Positions 11,501 to 23,720 of a DNA stretch of 64,000 bases are shown piece after piece. Below the pieces are notes generated by a model that was not told the origin of the DNA, made no database searches, and saw only the letters and a list, made by a program, of their open reading frames with translations. This stretch comes from Nematostella vectensis (taxonomy: Eukaryota; Cnidaria; Anthozoa; Actiniaria; Edwardsiidae). The stretch lies in contig NC_064036.1 in NCBI RefSeq assembly GCF_932526225.1, positions 15,493,181 through 15,557,180 of the forward strand, given 5' to 3'. Made by a program: the position numbers and the translations under genes. Each line of letters opens with the position of its first letter. Positions within the stretch are counted from its first letter, which is position 1.

Positions 11501-14500
11501 ACGAGACATGACGGAAAAACATGACGTGGCGCTTCGAATAAGCCCATTTCACATTGAATAAGGCGGATAATTTGTCTGAGTAATTAGTTACTGATAGCAA
11601 ACAAAATATCAAGTGCAACTTTTTTTAAATTGATACGACTTTTTGTAAAGTGTCATTGAAATTTGAGCTTTTCGTCCCTGAGCTGATACACAGGGCACTG
11701 ATGATCAAGGAAAAGTTATCTTAAAAAGCCAAAATTTGGTTATGTGCACTTTGGCCTCATGTTATTTTTGTTTTAAAAACCAGTCCGTCATACAAGGAAC
11801 CTATAGCCACTGAAGAAATTGTGTCTTCTTTCTCTATCTGAATTTTCGCGTTTTCCAGGTTTTTCCGTCATGTCGGTCAACAAGTAATTGAAAAACATTG
11901 AAACATGCAGGATTTGGCATTTAAAGGTCACACAAAACCTTAATATATAGATTTAGGCACTGCCTAAAAGCGGAGCCAGCATTGAAAGAATGTTTTTTAA
12001 TGAGATTAAAAAAGCAATTTTTACTGCCATGTAATTATGAATTGTATTGGCCCCTTCAAATGGATCAAGCAAGCACTCATTCAATAATATTAAATATGAA
12101 GTATGAAAGTACTAAACCTGGTGTAAAAATGGCTGTCAAAGTTCAAGGTGCCTTTGTTGATGACAATGTTTTTCAAGAGTCTAATGGTCAATTCTTATTT
12201 GTTCCACTGTGCATATTTTTTATCAAAACAGCATAATAACAATCTTTGACCTTGTAAAGAATATATCAAGGATGTAACAGCATTTCAAAGATTTAGATGC
12301 CATTCTGTAGTTTCCATGTACTGCAACTGATTATTAAGAAGAATGTGTTGAAATTAATACATATTAGTGCACCCACCCTTTGGCCAGTTGTTTTTAGAAA
12401 CCCCATACCAGCTACTCAAAAATGAATGCAATAGAGGAAAATACTAAATTACTGAAAGTTCTTTACTTTCAAACCAAACCATGTTCATTGAGTTATGTTT
12501 GGGGTAGAGAGGAATAAATAAACAAATAAACAGAAAGTCAATGGGGAGTTGAAAGGGGGAAATGTGACTCTATTTGAAAAAATGTGAATCTACTTTAAAA
12601 AAATATATGACAAAAATGCAATAATAGCTTGACTGAGCACTTTTCTAACATTTTCCCCTTTCCCTATTACCTCTAGGTTTGATATAAAACTGTTTTCTTT
12701 ATAGATTTATTATTGAAAAAGCACAAGTTTGTTACTTTTATATAATTTATTAAGTAAGTACCTTGCCCTAATAAAAACCCTTTTATAGAAGTTCCATTCA
12801 GGTACACTACTACACTAGCACTAGCTACATTCTGACCGGCTTTGCCCTTGCAAAGAAACAAATAATGGATGAAACAGCATTCCAAAGATAAAATGATATA
12901 GTTAGATACACTTCAGGTGCCACTTACTAGTGATACTCCATCACCAAGGAAATTAAAATCCACAAGTATACCTCAGTCATGCATTACATATTGTTGAACC
13001 CACCCTTCAGCATGGTGGCCTGCTGTTTTTTTTTTATTATTTTATAGAAACCCTGCAGCTGGATCCACACATGCTAATGCTACTACAAAATTAAATGCAA
13101 TCAAATGGAGGAGAACAAATTAACTTGGGAAGCAAATAAAAATCAAACCTTGATATTACTGATAAGTGCTAAATGAAAATGTCTAATTTAAAACCTAACC
13201 TATTTTAATTTATTCAGGGTGCAGAGAGGAAAACAGCAAATAATTATCAACTGCATATAAAAATAGTCAATAGAGAGAGAAAAAAAGAAACTGGGACTAA
13301 TAAAAACTTTAACACTATTGCAACAACTTGATTGAGCACTCTCCTATCATTTCCCTTTTCCTCATTATCTTCAGGTTGATAAAAAATGTTTTACAGATTT
13401 ACAGTATCATTGACACAAAGTATCTTGCTCTAAAAACCCTGTTACACTTATACTGCTGTATCAAAGTAAGAAAGCCCGGCTACATTTGCCTATTCTTATG
13501 TCTTCCAGCCTTTAGCATCAAGCATGACCCTCAGGTAGTCCTTGGTTGGTTTAACCTAAATAAAAGTGAAAACAATTAACTTGGGTATTTTTATTTTTTT
13601 TAATTAATATTTTTATCAACCCATATAACCTTACTAATTTTCCATAACTATTTGAATAAAAATAAATAAACACATTAGATAGTATTCAAGATGCAGACAA
13701 TATAAGCTTGAGCAAAAAAAATATAGGTTGCATTTTTGGTTTTTATTTTCGATGAAAAAATTCTCTTTGTAACTGTAAAGTATTTATGATAATGTTGAAA
13801 AAATTGCTGTATCTTCAAAAAGACAGGATATAAAGACAAGAAAGGTCTTCTTTAGCAATATATGACAGGATGATATTTGTCAGCCTTGATTAAATATCTC
13901 AACGCTGTCAATAAAGTAAAGAGAGAACGAAGAATATCAAAGGATGTTGTTATGCTCAAATTGCTTGTTAGACCACGAATTCTCAGTTTTAATGCTCGGT
14001 TACTGTAAGCTGAGTTGCATTATACCAAGATAAATTAATGTACATAAATAAATAAGACTAAAAGAGTACATTATAATAAATTATACACAGCTCTATTTCG
14101 AGACTAAGGTCTTAAATGAAAGTAATGAACTGGCACTAGCGGTGTGTGCCGGAAGGCTGTTCCAATCTGGAATAGTGTTGGGGAAAAATGAAAACTTGTA
14201 AACATCTGTACTCTAAAAACATATGTATAAATCGAACAAGCTAAGTGTCATTGATACAGTAGCTAGACTACTACGTATTTCTGTTGTTAAATTCTTACTT
14301 ACCGTGAGGAATATACGCCTGAATTTATAGAACTTGTAAGTAAGTATTTACGAATTTAACATTTTCATGGCGATTGTCAGTTGAATAAAAGCCATTCAAG
14401 TGCCAAAATTCAAGTAGATGGTATTTTAGCCAATCAAAACAAGGATAGATGACATTGATATGTCATCTTGACGTCATACTTAAGCTGGTACGGTGTTTTT

Positions 14501-16838
14501 GTTTGAGTGATTGGTTTTGGGAAAAAAGCGAACAAACGAGCATTATAAAAGCACAACAATAAATGAAAAAATGTCATATTCAAAATGCAAATCATCGTCA
14601 AAAGCTCACCTTGGCAGTGTTTTTTTTTTGTTGCTTTATGTTTGTCGCTAGTGGTTGTGTTCGCTTTTTGTTGTAAACCGTGATCTTTCTGCTAGCAAGG
14701 AACTCGTCAACACAAGTGAATGATTTTTATAGCTGAAAACAGACATCAATCCAAGGCCTTTTCCTCTCAGGATCTCCTTACATAGATATAGACGTGAATG
14801 AATATAGAAATGGTAGTGTAGAGCCTCTCCTCTTAGTCTTCTTTTTAGCTGCTGCTGCCACGGGCGGGATTTTACATCGGCTCGTACTTCAGACAAATGC
14901 TACATTGGCTCGTACTTCAGACAAATGTTACATCGGCTCGTACTTCAGACAAATGTTACATCGGCTCGTACTTCAGACAAATGTTACATCGGCTCGTACT
15001 TCAGACAAATGTTACATCGGCTGGTACTTCAGACAAATGTTACATCGGCTCGTACTTCAGACAAATGTTACATCGGCTTGTACTTCAGACAAATGTTACA
15101 TCGGCTCGTACTTCAGACAAATGTTACATCGGCTCGTACTTCAGGCAAATGTTACATCGGCTCGTACTTCAGACAAATGTTACATCGGCTCGTACTTCAG
15201 ACAAATGTTACATCGGCTCGTACTTCAGACAAATGTTACATCGGCTGGTACTTCAGACAAATGTTACATCGGCTCGTACTTCAGACAAATGTTACATCGG
15301 CTCGTACTTCAGACAAATGTTACATCGGCTCGTACTTCAGACAAATGTTACATCGGCTCGTACTTCAGACAAATGTTACATCGGCTCGTACTTCAGACAA
15401 ATGTTACATCGGCTCGTACTTCAGACAAATGTTACATCGGCTCGTACTTCAGACAAATGTTACATCGGCTCGTACTTCAGACAAATGTTACATCGGCTCG
15501 TACTTCAGACAAATGTTACATCGGCTGGTACTTCAGACAAATGTTTCCTAAAAAACTTCAGCCCATTTGAATCCACTTATTTTCTCATTAAATACTATTT
15601 TCAAGCTGCCTTTCTTCTGTGGACATACGAACTTTGCAGCACAAAGCAAGGCGGTAAAAAAACACACAACAGTGTAAGATCGAGTGGGGCCTGGGAGTTG
15701 CACGATTGACTGGATGGATGGATGGGTGGATTGTGACACAGGGTACCAGCGCGATGACCACCAAAACCAAGTCGCATAGCTATACCATATTTCTATACCT
15801 AAAAACACTAATAAGCATTTTTCATAATATATTGAAATGATGAAAATACTCTTAGTCAAGTATTTAAGATTTCCACCAGATTTTTAAAACTTAAATAATT
15901 ACAAGATTCTAGCTCAAGAAGGTCCTTTCTTCTTGTAAAAACAGGTTGTTTTTTTTTGGGATAAACCAGTGGTGAAAACCTAGACAACTAAGATAGTCAT
16001 ATGGTTCTTGTTTATTTTATTTATTTTTTAGTTTATTAGTGTGTGTGTTATCTATTTTATTATTATTTTGCTTAAATGCAAGCAGCTGGACGATAAAAAA
16101 GTGGCTTGCACAAAAGCAAACACAATAGCATTGATCACATTTGGTGTTTTTTTCTATAGTTTTACTGGGCAACAAGGCTGACTTAGAAGATGATCGCGTG
16201 GTGGATGAGGCAGAAGCCAGAGCTTTGGCAGACAACTTGGGACTTAAATATTTTGAAACTAGTGCAGCTACAGGGCAGAATGTTACAAAATCAGTAGAAG
16301 CATTACTAGACCAGGTATGAGCAATTAATGGTACCCCTCCCCCCCCCCCCCTCCTCCACCCACCTCCACCGCAAACTCTTGCCACATCTGTGTGTTGCTT
16401 TCTTGTCATTGTACAATTTAGAACTCTTGACTTTGGTTTCGTTGTTAAAAACTATTGTTTGTTCATGTTTGACATTTTGGCAACCAATGACCAAGGGGGG
16501 AGGGGAGGGGGTTTGTGTGCCCTCCACACCCTGTGTACCCTGTGTGTGTTCCGGTGCAGATAAGATAATTGGTTGACTGAAGTGAGAAACAGTCTTAGTG
16601 TGTTGGACACCATGGTGAGAGTTCTCAGAATACTAAAAATCACAGTTACCCTCCCCTATATTCATGCTGAGTAATTACACTGCTGTGTCATGATAATCTC
16701 TAGGTCATGGTACGAATGGAGAATTGTGTTGACCGTGCTACCCTCCCAAACAATGTTTTCAACAACAATCCATCGCGAGTAAGCAAGCTGAAGGAGGTTG
16801 ATGAAGCAAGTGAAGAGTCTAGTGGATGCTCTTGTTGA
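8354..16838 (+). CDS. rab27: Rab27 small GTPase with alternative first coding exons
   Basis: Rab27 proteins drive docking of secretory and lysosome-related vesicles. Shared exons are 10769-10857, 11205-11350, 16160-16314 and 16704-16838. They encode [42 protein letters not shown] and a C-terminal SSGCSC, a Cys-x-Cys site for geranylgeranylation. The insert between the first exon and [10 protein letters not shown] and the [10 protein letters not shown] block are typical of Rab27. The first exon is either 8354-8527 (1a) or 9456-9614 (1b). Both carry the P-loop GDSGVGKTS and switch I (GIDFREKRV) and end in phase 0, so both fit exon 2. The products are 232 aa (1a) or 227 aa (1b, closest to canonical Rab27 with its DYDYLIKF start). 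Intron 4 (11351-16159) holds a 28-bp minisatellite. Identity is secure from motifs; use of both first exons is inferred. Confidence 0.93.
9456..9614 (+). other. rab27: Rab27 alternative first coding exon 1b (canonical-like)
   Basis: ATG at 9456 in good context (ccaagATGGC). It encodes [20 protein letters not shown], the rest of the P-loop and switch I, and ends at a strong gtaagt donor in phase 0. It has no acceptor just before the ATG, so it must start from its own promoter in the 8528-9455 interval and cannot be an internal exon after 1a. Confidence 0.85.
11344..11471 (+). repeat. Tandem repeats carrying copies of the Rab27 exon 3 donor
   Basis: The junction GATATAG|GTATGTGATATG (donor at 11351) is followed by three degenerate copies of the same segment, with donor-like GTs at 11386, 11428 and 11455. 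The copies are joined by a shared atatggtg spacer. The units are about 27-42 bp long. Confidence 0.9.
12230..13500. repeat. Diverged tandem repeats of about 600-700 bp in Rab27 intron 4
   Basis: Several phrases recur in the same order: CTTGTAAAGAA/CTTGCAAAGAA, CCCACCCTTTGGCC/CCCACCCTTCAGC, AGAGAGGAA with AGTCAATgGgGAG/AGTCAATagagag, and a pyrimidine tract followed by AGGTTTGATA/AGGTTGATA. The offsets are about 600-700 bp. The copies are strongly diverged, and I cannot fix the exact unit ends. Confidence 0.45.
14872..15545. repeat. 28-bp minisatellite, about 24 copies
   Basis: The unit is ACATCGGCTCGTACTTCAGA plus CAAATGTT, with rare single-base variants (CTGG for CTCG, AGGC for AGAC). It lies in Rab27 intron 4. 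A 28-bp period has no common factor with 3, so all forward frames stay open and give periodic peptides. These are not proteins. The copies touch directly with no spacers, so this is not a CRISPR array. Confidence 0.97.
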
Positions 16839-18681
16839 GTGGCAATAATAAGTCTACAGTATTTATAGCAAGAATATAATGTAATACAACATAAGGTAAC
16901 TTCAAAGTATAACATGTTTCATGTAACAACATCTACTATTAAGATATTACAGTGGAACCTCAATTTAACAAACCTCTATATAAAAAAATGCTTGGTATAA
17001 CAAACAATTTTCTTCCTTAAAGCCCAATCAAAATTTCGCTAAAATGTATGGAACAGAACTTCAATATACTGGTAGTACCCTCGCTATGATGAACAGTTCC
17101 CCCAGTACCTTCTCACTTTGTTAAATTGAGTTTCCAGTGTACTCAAACTTTTGCATTTTCACAAGGCTCTAGCCAACAGGCTGGTTTAACCTTATTAAAC
17201 CACTTTGTCTTAGATTGCCTTAGGTCTAGGGTTTTGTTTTATTTGTGCAGATCATTTAGTTGTGGAGAGTGGGGTGATCATCCTTATCCCCCACCCCCTG
17301 GGGAAAGAATACATTGCCACCTTCATCTGTGCCTCAAGTTGTTAAACATTTGAGACACCAACTACATTAGTAGTGAATCATTGATAGCAACAAAAGAAGA
17401 CAAGTGTTAAAAATTTTGCCAGTTTTACTGCAAAGTACACTACAAACGATTTCTTGGATTATGTTTTTAAATCACTCTACCGATCAGCAGTACTGTTGTT
17501 TAACTTGTAGTGTACAACCTTGTAAACAGAGAATTACTTTTTCATATTAATTCCATCATTGTTTTTTATAGCAAGGTCAACCAGTTTTTTTTATAGGGAC
17601 TTTTTTGTGCAAAAAAGTGGGGGTAAGCAATTAAAAATATGAGTAGTGTTTCAGTATGTAGCAGTCTTTTAGAGTTTGTTTCTACCTTCTTGTAGTGGCC
17701 TTTATTCACTGGGAACATCTCCAGGGAGAATTTGACAATGACATTTTGCAAACATTTCCAGCTTTTTTTTTCCCATTTTCCACCCATCAGCCTTCCCTGA
17801 TACATTAGATGTATTTTTTTCTTGTTATTGATATAGTAACAATTTAATGGTCTTTAAGACCACTATAAAAGAATAGACAATTATTTCCGCATTTTTGAAA
17901 AATATGTTATTCTATTTATATTTGTTTAGAAGTTCAATTCGAATTCAAATGAATAAATGATACATAAAATCATAATAGATTAAATGTAAATTATGCCAAT
18001 CTTGATATTAATTATTTCGTGAATTGTAACTGATACTGGAATGCATGCATAGTATTTTAGCCAATCCGATTCATGTTTCTATATTCTGTATCTCATGTAA
18101 AATACGCCAGGAGTAATAGGGGATAAAAATAAAATGAGACAAAAATATGGTTGTCCTATTTTTTTTTTAATACAGTATAGGTCGATATTTCATACCTTAA
18201 GAGAAAGCAGAATAAAAATAAATCCTTAAACACTAAGGGATAGCAGTTGGCCGAAATTTTATACCCTAAAAGATAGGACGGTCACCCCTGTGTACTTTCC
18301 TTGAGTCTCCCCCCTCCCCAACGACTTACGAGGTCTCTCAGCCAAGACCGGCTTACAAGATCTCTTAGCCAAGACAGATCGCTCAGCCCTGAATATAACA
18401 ATACCAAAATTGTGATTTTTTATATAGTTTCGCAGGTAATTGCGAACAGTTTGCCTGAAACCGAGGCTCGCACTTTATTCATGAGTCCTTAGGACCTATG
18501 TCAAGCGGACAAGTGGAAAATTCGGTCGGAACTGGACTATTGAAATCGGGCGAAATAAAAGGAGCAACGCGAAAATGTAGGGGGGGGGGGAGGGAAACGT
18601 TTATCAAAATAAACGTGTCCAACAATAAAAGCCAACCATCTCATCAAGTATTAAAAAGACCACCTCTAATAGCGATCCTTT
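16839..18681. other. Rab27 3' UTR and gap to arginine kinase
   Basis: Non-coding and AT-rich. Candidate AATAAA signals for Rab27 are at 17952-17957 and 18128-18133. Short degenerate repeats (ctcagccaagaccggcttac / cttagccaagacagatcgct) lie near 18,340-18,390, and a G run lies near 18,580. I see no further gene. Confidence 0.5.
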
Positions 18682-18687
18682 TTTATT
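18682..18687 (-). promoter_or_regulatory. Polyadenylation signal for arginine kinase
   Basis: AATAAA on the minus strand (TTTATT on plus), about 130 bases past the stop at 18814-18816. Confidence 0.5.
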
Positions 18688-18813
18688 CACACCCCATTGC
18701 AATAAATACTTTCTTATTCATTCAATGCCACTTGCGCGCACACTATATTAGTCTATTCAAAGGCTTCTAGCATAGTTCAAAAAGCTGTTCTAATTGTTTG
18801 GCTTAGTTCGAGT

Positions 18814-20434
18814 CTATCCGCTCGCCTCCTCATTAGGTAGCTTGTCTTCTTCCTCTGCAAGGAAATTCACACACTGAATCATGTCATCCACCAGTTGATA
18901 CTCGGGGAATCCGATGCGACGCCAGTTGCTTACATCAATGCGGTCGATGACTTCCGAGTGCTCTCCGGTGGAGCCCCGAGCTTGGCAGTTGCGCTCTCGG
19001 CAAATTTTGTCGATTGCGTCAAAGCCGATCTTAGCGATCAGCTTGGGCACGAGAATATGCACCGACCCGCGCATGCCTGTACCGATATTAGTGGGACAGC
19101 AGGTGACTGAGCCAAATGTTGGGTGCATCATAAAAGCATCCTTGGCTCCCGTCGCTTCTTTCACTCCGTCCTCGATCGCTTTTGCTCCTCTTGAAAGCCT
19201 TGTGAAGACTCCCTTGACGTCACCACCCATCTCCATGGAGATGATCCTCAGGTGGTCACCCTCGTTGATCCAGTTCAGGAAGGTCTTGGCCTTATTGATG
19301 AAGATCCCGCGACCCTCGGGCCAAAACTCGTGGTATCCCGACGCCGCCTGCATCTTATCTTTCCCACGGAAGAGGAAGTGGTCGTCCACTAGTTTTTGCC
19401 GCTCCTCGTCCGTCATGGTCGTATGTCTGTAGAGGTTACCGGCGAGGTCGTCTCCCAAAGAGTCATACACCTTAGCCATCAAATCAATGATCTCCAGCCT
19501 CGACTCCTTGCTGCCTCCAGGGTTGAGGGGGAACATCGACAGGTTCCTGGCCACACGGATGCGGGTTGAGATGATCTTAGCCTTGGCAGAGTCGCTCAGT
19601 TCAGTCGAGATTTTCTCCGGGTCCATGTCGGTTACGTGCTTGGATGTGTTGATATCGAAGCCCTTGTGATAGGCTTGGATGACAGGGTAGTAGAAGTCCT
19701 TAAAGTCGTCGTAGGATTCTTTGTCGCCTGCATGGCAGCCCATGAAAGAAGTTGGATAGCAGACGCCTATAGATAACATAAGTTTGTTAGAATTTTGTAA
19801 GGACCAGCATAGAGGATCTTCCGGGAATAGCCAATTAACGTTCGAGAATTATTTCTGATTGACATGAGCTTCCATAGCCATGGCAGGCCTCGAATCATTG
19901 GGGGCACACGCCCCTACTGGTCACTTCCTTATATATCTTTTTAAATATTGGGGGGCATATGCCCCCAGTGCTCCACCCCCTGCTATGGCCCTGACTTCCG
20001 TCACGTTTTAAAACAAACGTTGTTTGGCTAGCGAAGCTCGCCCCTTTAGTATGTTTCCAGATAATGGCGATCCTGTGAAATTCAGTCAGTCCATTGTTCT
20101 GCACTCTTGAATATACAGAGGTCATAGATCCGACCAGTCAATCAAGCTGTTCTCCGACCAGTCAATCAAGCTGTTCCTAATTGAGGTCTGACATACCTGT
20201 ATTGATAGCACGAGCCAAAGTCCACTTGGCAGGGCCAGAAGACTTAGTGTCCTTGTACTTCTCCCAGACCTCAGGTGTACAGAACTTGAGACCCAAGGGA
20301 CAGCGCTCTGATTTCATGGCTGCCTCAATAATGTCCTTGGGGTATTCATTCTTGGCAAGACTGGCGTTCATCACCAGATCAAAGTCCAAGTCTGCCTTTG
20401 CAGCCTCTGGGGTTCCTTGTACAACATACGGCAT
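18814..20434 (-). CDS. Arginine kinase (phosphagen kinase)
   Basis: Catalyses reversible transfer of phosphate from ATP to arginine, buffering ATP in the cytosol. Coding exons are 20197-20434 (MPYVVQG start) and 18814-19766, joined in phase 1 through INT-GVCYPTSFMGC; the product is 396 aa. Visible phosphagen-kinase signatures are STRIRVARN, EMGGDVKGVFTRL, the active-cysteine motif CPTNIGTG and RGSTGEHSE. The GEHxE loop and the short guanidino-specificity loop favour arginine over creatine. The N-terminus, with SFMGCHAGDKESYDDF, is more like creatine kinases than arthropod arginine kinases, as I would expect for a cnidarian enzyme. The chosen ATG has A at -3. The exon stays open for 54 nt upstream (EEEHEEVITPAKDST), so a longer N-terminus from an unseen exon is possible. 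No second kinase domain is present. Confidence 0.9.
20132..20176. repeat. 24-bp near-perfect tandem duplication in the arginine kinase intron
   Basis: The phrase gaccagtcaatcaagctgtt occurs twice, 24 bp apart, about 20-60 bp inside the intron from the donor of exon 20197-20434. A related phrase (gacctgtcaatcaagctgtt) is at about 23,129. Confidence 0.8.
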
Positions 20435-20988
20435 GGTGCTGTCTTTTGCTGGAGTGATGACTTCTTCGTGTTCTTCCTCAGCTAAGTCCTATAATAAAAT
20501 GTCAAGGATAATAATTTCCAGTAGTATCACTTGTTTTACCACCATTAGAGAAGTCTTGGTGGGGGAGGGGAATCAGCCCCTTTTTCAGGGGCAGCGGAGT
20601 GGTCCCATATGTGGGGTGCGAAAGTTGTGGGTAGCGGTTTCAGGGGGAGGGGTGGTTGGTGGTTTCAGGGGGGAGGGGTGAGTGGTGGTTCCAAATCCTA
20701 TTTATAAGAACGTGGGCATTTTAAACTGTTCAACAAATTTGTTGTCGGTTGCATACAGTATATACCACTTGAAAACCGTTGTTTTAAAAAAACGTTCATA
20801 TATGTCTAACGAAATATCCGCACAAAAAAAGTGGGGGGGGCAACCCCCTGCCGCCCCTGTGTTTGGGTATAGGGCGGCTACAAGGGTATCGGCAATGCTA
20901 ACAATGTTTAAGAAAAAAATATCTTAAATAAAATTCCTTGTTTAGGACAACCCCAGAACCTTAGAAGACTTGTGATAAAGGCTTGATG

Positions 20989-20990
20989 AC

Positions 20991-21076
<86 letters not shown>

Positions 21077-21102
21077 TATTATTATTATTATTATTATTAT
21101 TA
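20989..21102. repeat. (TAA)n microsatellite switching to (TTA)n
   Basis: About 28 TAA units followed directly by about nine ATT units, so the junction is a self-complementary palindrome able to form a hairpin. It lies in the arginine kinase 5' intron. Confidence 0.95.
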
Positions 21103-22029
21103 CACAGATATTGAAATATTACCCTGTTTAGGATCAATAGTTTTAAATATATACCTTGACAGAGAATATGATCCAAAAGCCTACCTTATCCAATATAGGG
21201 GAGTACCACTATCTAAGGAGAGGTCAACCTGGTACCTATGTACTGTAGATGGGAGTACAGGGAATGCTTGTTAAATAGATGTCTTATTGTATTAATTTCA
21301 TATCCTAAAAGATGCCAATAACATATTATTATACTGTTCCATAGATACATTACAAAAAGGTAAAATAGTAACACTTATAACACCATGTTTAAAATAGGTG
21401 CTCACGATAAGACCCATATAAGATCCAAATTCCTAGATTTATACCCTAAAAATATGATAAACACCCAAACCTAGGGACTAGGGGGCATTATCCTTCTTTG
21501 TATGTAAATTAATTTATTTGCAGTAATTTGTAATAAAGAAAACTATAATGATTGTTACTTTTTCAAGAAATCTTGATAAGCCTATTGTACATGATTTCCT
21601 GAAGGAATGTTACTGTATGTTACTTATTAATGTTACTTTTAAAATCTGTAATGTTACAAGTTACTTAAATCTTACTGCAAATAAAACACCTGTAGTGCTT
21701 TTGTTATACTCACAATCTTATTGCGTCTTCCACAACACAAACAAGGCATCTGGGTGAAAACAGACAAACCACAACCCTTTAATAGGGCTGGGGAAAAAAT
21801 GTGTGGTTAAGATTAGTATATATTTTCTTTCTAATTCAAACGATTAGCAGGTTGTGGATATATAATACCTCTGGATTAGAGCAGCTTTTTAATACTCTCT
21901 TTAAATTTTCAAACTGCAGACTAAATTAAGCCTATTTATGCTGGTGTTCACATGCTTGCAAAGCTTCCTAAAGACCATTTGGTGGCTAAGAATAATATGC
22001 TCACATGATTTACTTCAAGGGTTTCATTC

Positions 22030-23040
22030 TTAACACATTGACCCCTTAACCGGCCTGTACCGGCTTTGGGAAGTACCCACAACCCAAAAAATTCATAAAT
22101 GCAAAATAAACATAACAAGATGAAGATACTCAGGCATCAGTCTAAGGGATAAATGGTCTTGCAGATATGCGTCCAACCAAGGTGTTGGCATCTACTCTTA
22201 AGCCAAATAATAGCACAGGTTCTTTGACAAATCTCAAATCGAACAAGTAGAGAAAAGCAGAATCACCCCTCTCAATAAAACGCTCAAAATACCACACAAG
22301 GGAGAGAGATCAGCAAACACAGCTCAAGACACAAATAGATACCTTTATTCTGATCCTCCAGGTACATTTCCATGGCCTCAAAAAACAATGTCAACTCCTT
22401 GAAGGATTGTACAACCACGAAGATGTCTTTACATATTGCAAAGCATTCTGGGAGATCCAGGGGAAAATTCACGAGGGGAGGGCCAGTCAACACTCCTCTC
22501 CCCAAAGTCAGATGGTTTTTTATAAGTCTTTTCACCCCGAAGCCAAACAAATGAATTCCAGGTCATACAGACCCAGAATAGCAGTGTAAACAATTTTGGA
22601 ATCAATTTGGTTTCAGAAAAGACAGCATTTAGGAGAGCTGTGGTGATTCCTTAGAAAATTATTTTCTCATCCAGGCAAAGCCAAACAAGAAAAAATCATC
22701 ATGAATCCACCTTTGCTTGCAAATATCCATAAGCAAAGCACTCAATTATGCCCCAAAAGACTTCATGATGTCCTGAGACACTCTCCTAATATGCTCATAG
22801 CTGTATTTTTGATGAAAAATACAAGCAACCATCAAATTGTGCTGGCTTCAGCACAACGACGAGGGATTAAAAGTGGGGACCGGAAAGCACTGTTGGAAAG
22901 CTTGGATACCGCTGACTAGGTGCAGCTGTGTTTGACTTTGACGGGCTGTATAAAACTCAGAATAGGGGGGGGGAAGTATCTGTTTTCAGTCTGTTTTTTT
23001 GTAAATTCAGCTCAAAAAAAGCCAGGAGTCAATGGGTTAA
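22030..23040. mobile_element. piggyBac-like non-autonomous element, about 1 kb
   Basis: TTAA occurs at both edges (22030-22033 and 23037-23040). Inside lie inverted ends: left CACATTGACCCCTTAACC, and right (reverse complement) CCCATTGACTCCTGGC. A TTAA target and C-rich ends starting CMCATTGAC fit the piggyBac group. No transposase frame is evident inside. It sits in the arginine kinase 5' intron. Confidence 0.6.
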
Positions 23041-23602
23041 GGCAGTTTCCTCCATCTGAAATGCTTTGCTGGTAGTAGCATTCTCACAAGTGCTTACCAC
23101 AGACTGTTTGTTAGCCTTTTGGCAAGACCGACCTGTCAATCAAGCTGTTACTTTCATGGCCAGACCTTACTGGCCTTGTCTTTGTTGTTTTTGTCCTTGT
23201 GTCTTTTATAAAACATTGCACACCCCCCCCCCTCCCTTCTGTTTCACTAAAATCCCAGCAGTGAACAGTGGTGGAAATTAAAATTAATCGATACTTATTG
23301 TAACAAAATGGTGAAAGAAAGATCGATTACTTTTATACTTAAGTTGCCAGTGTTTTATGACAATATAACACGGTAATCATTTTTGATGACTTCGAGATTT
23401 TGTCTAGTGGCTTTTACTAGCCTTCCTTGGGTCACTTATATTCAAACTGTTCAGGAAATTTTCAAGAAGAGTCATCGTGTAAAAAAAACCGGCAATGAAG
23501 ACACTCTCGAAGAGTTTGTCTCATACAATTCACAGTACCCAAAGAGGTGTGATAATTCTATACCACGAATCGATGGATAACAAGGTACATATAGTTACTT
23601 AC

Positions 23603-23662
23603 TCGACTGAAGGACCTGAGAAAAAGACAAGTACAAGGTCTTCCGCAGTGTGTCTACCTTCT
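23603..23662 (-). other. Probable 5' UTR exon of arginine kinase
   Basis: A strong donor (GTCGA|gtaagt, minus strand) ends at 23603. Upstream are an initiator-like TTCACTC near 23,665 and a TATA-like CTATATGTG. Splicing to the acceptor before 20488 gives a leader followed by ATG at 20434. No other donor in 20.5-23.6 kb looked better. This is inference; no transcript is available. Confidence 0.45.
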
Positions 23663-23687
23663 GAGTGAAGCTCGTGAAATCAGTACA

Positions 23688-23720
23688 CATATAGAGCCGC
23701 ACATTACACGCCATATATGG
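23688..23720 (-). promoter_or_regulatory. Candidate arginine kinase promoter: CArG box plus TATA
   Basis: A perfect CArG box, CCATATATGG (23711-23720), lies about 20 bp upstream of a TATA-like CTATATG (23688-23694), both just 5' of the proposed UTR exon on the minus strand. CArG boxes bind SRF/MADS factors and are common at muscle genes, which suits a phosphagen kinase. Function is inferred from motif and position only. Confidence 0.45.

Noticed and set aside
14872-15545. Possible CRISPR-like array
   Set aside because: The repeats touch directly with no unique spacers, and the host is an animal genome. The same holds for the 38-bp array at 45.2-45.7 kb.
14794-15709. Open frames of up to 270 codons with [13 protein letters not shown]-type repeats
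   Set aside because: A 28-bp minisatellite inside Rab27 intron 4. All three frames give the same peptides in rotation.
18914-19432. 172-codon open frame on plus across arginine kinase
   Set aside because: Shadow of the conserved minus-strand coding exon.
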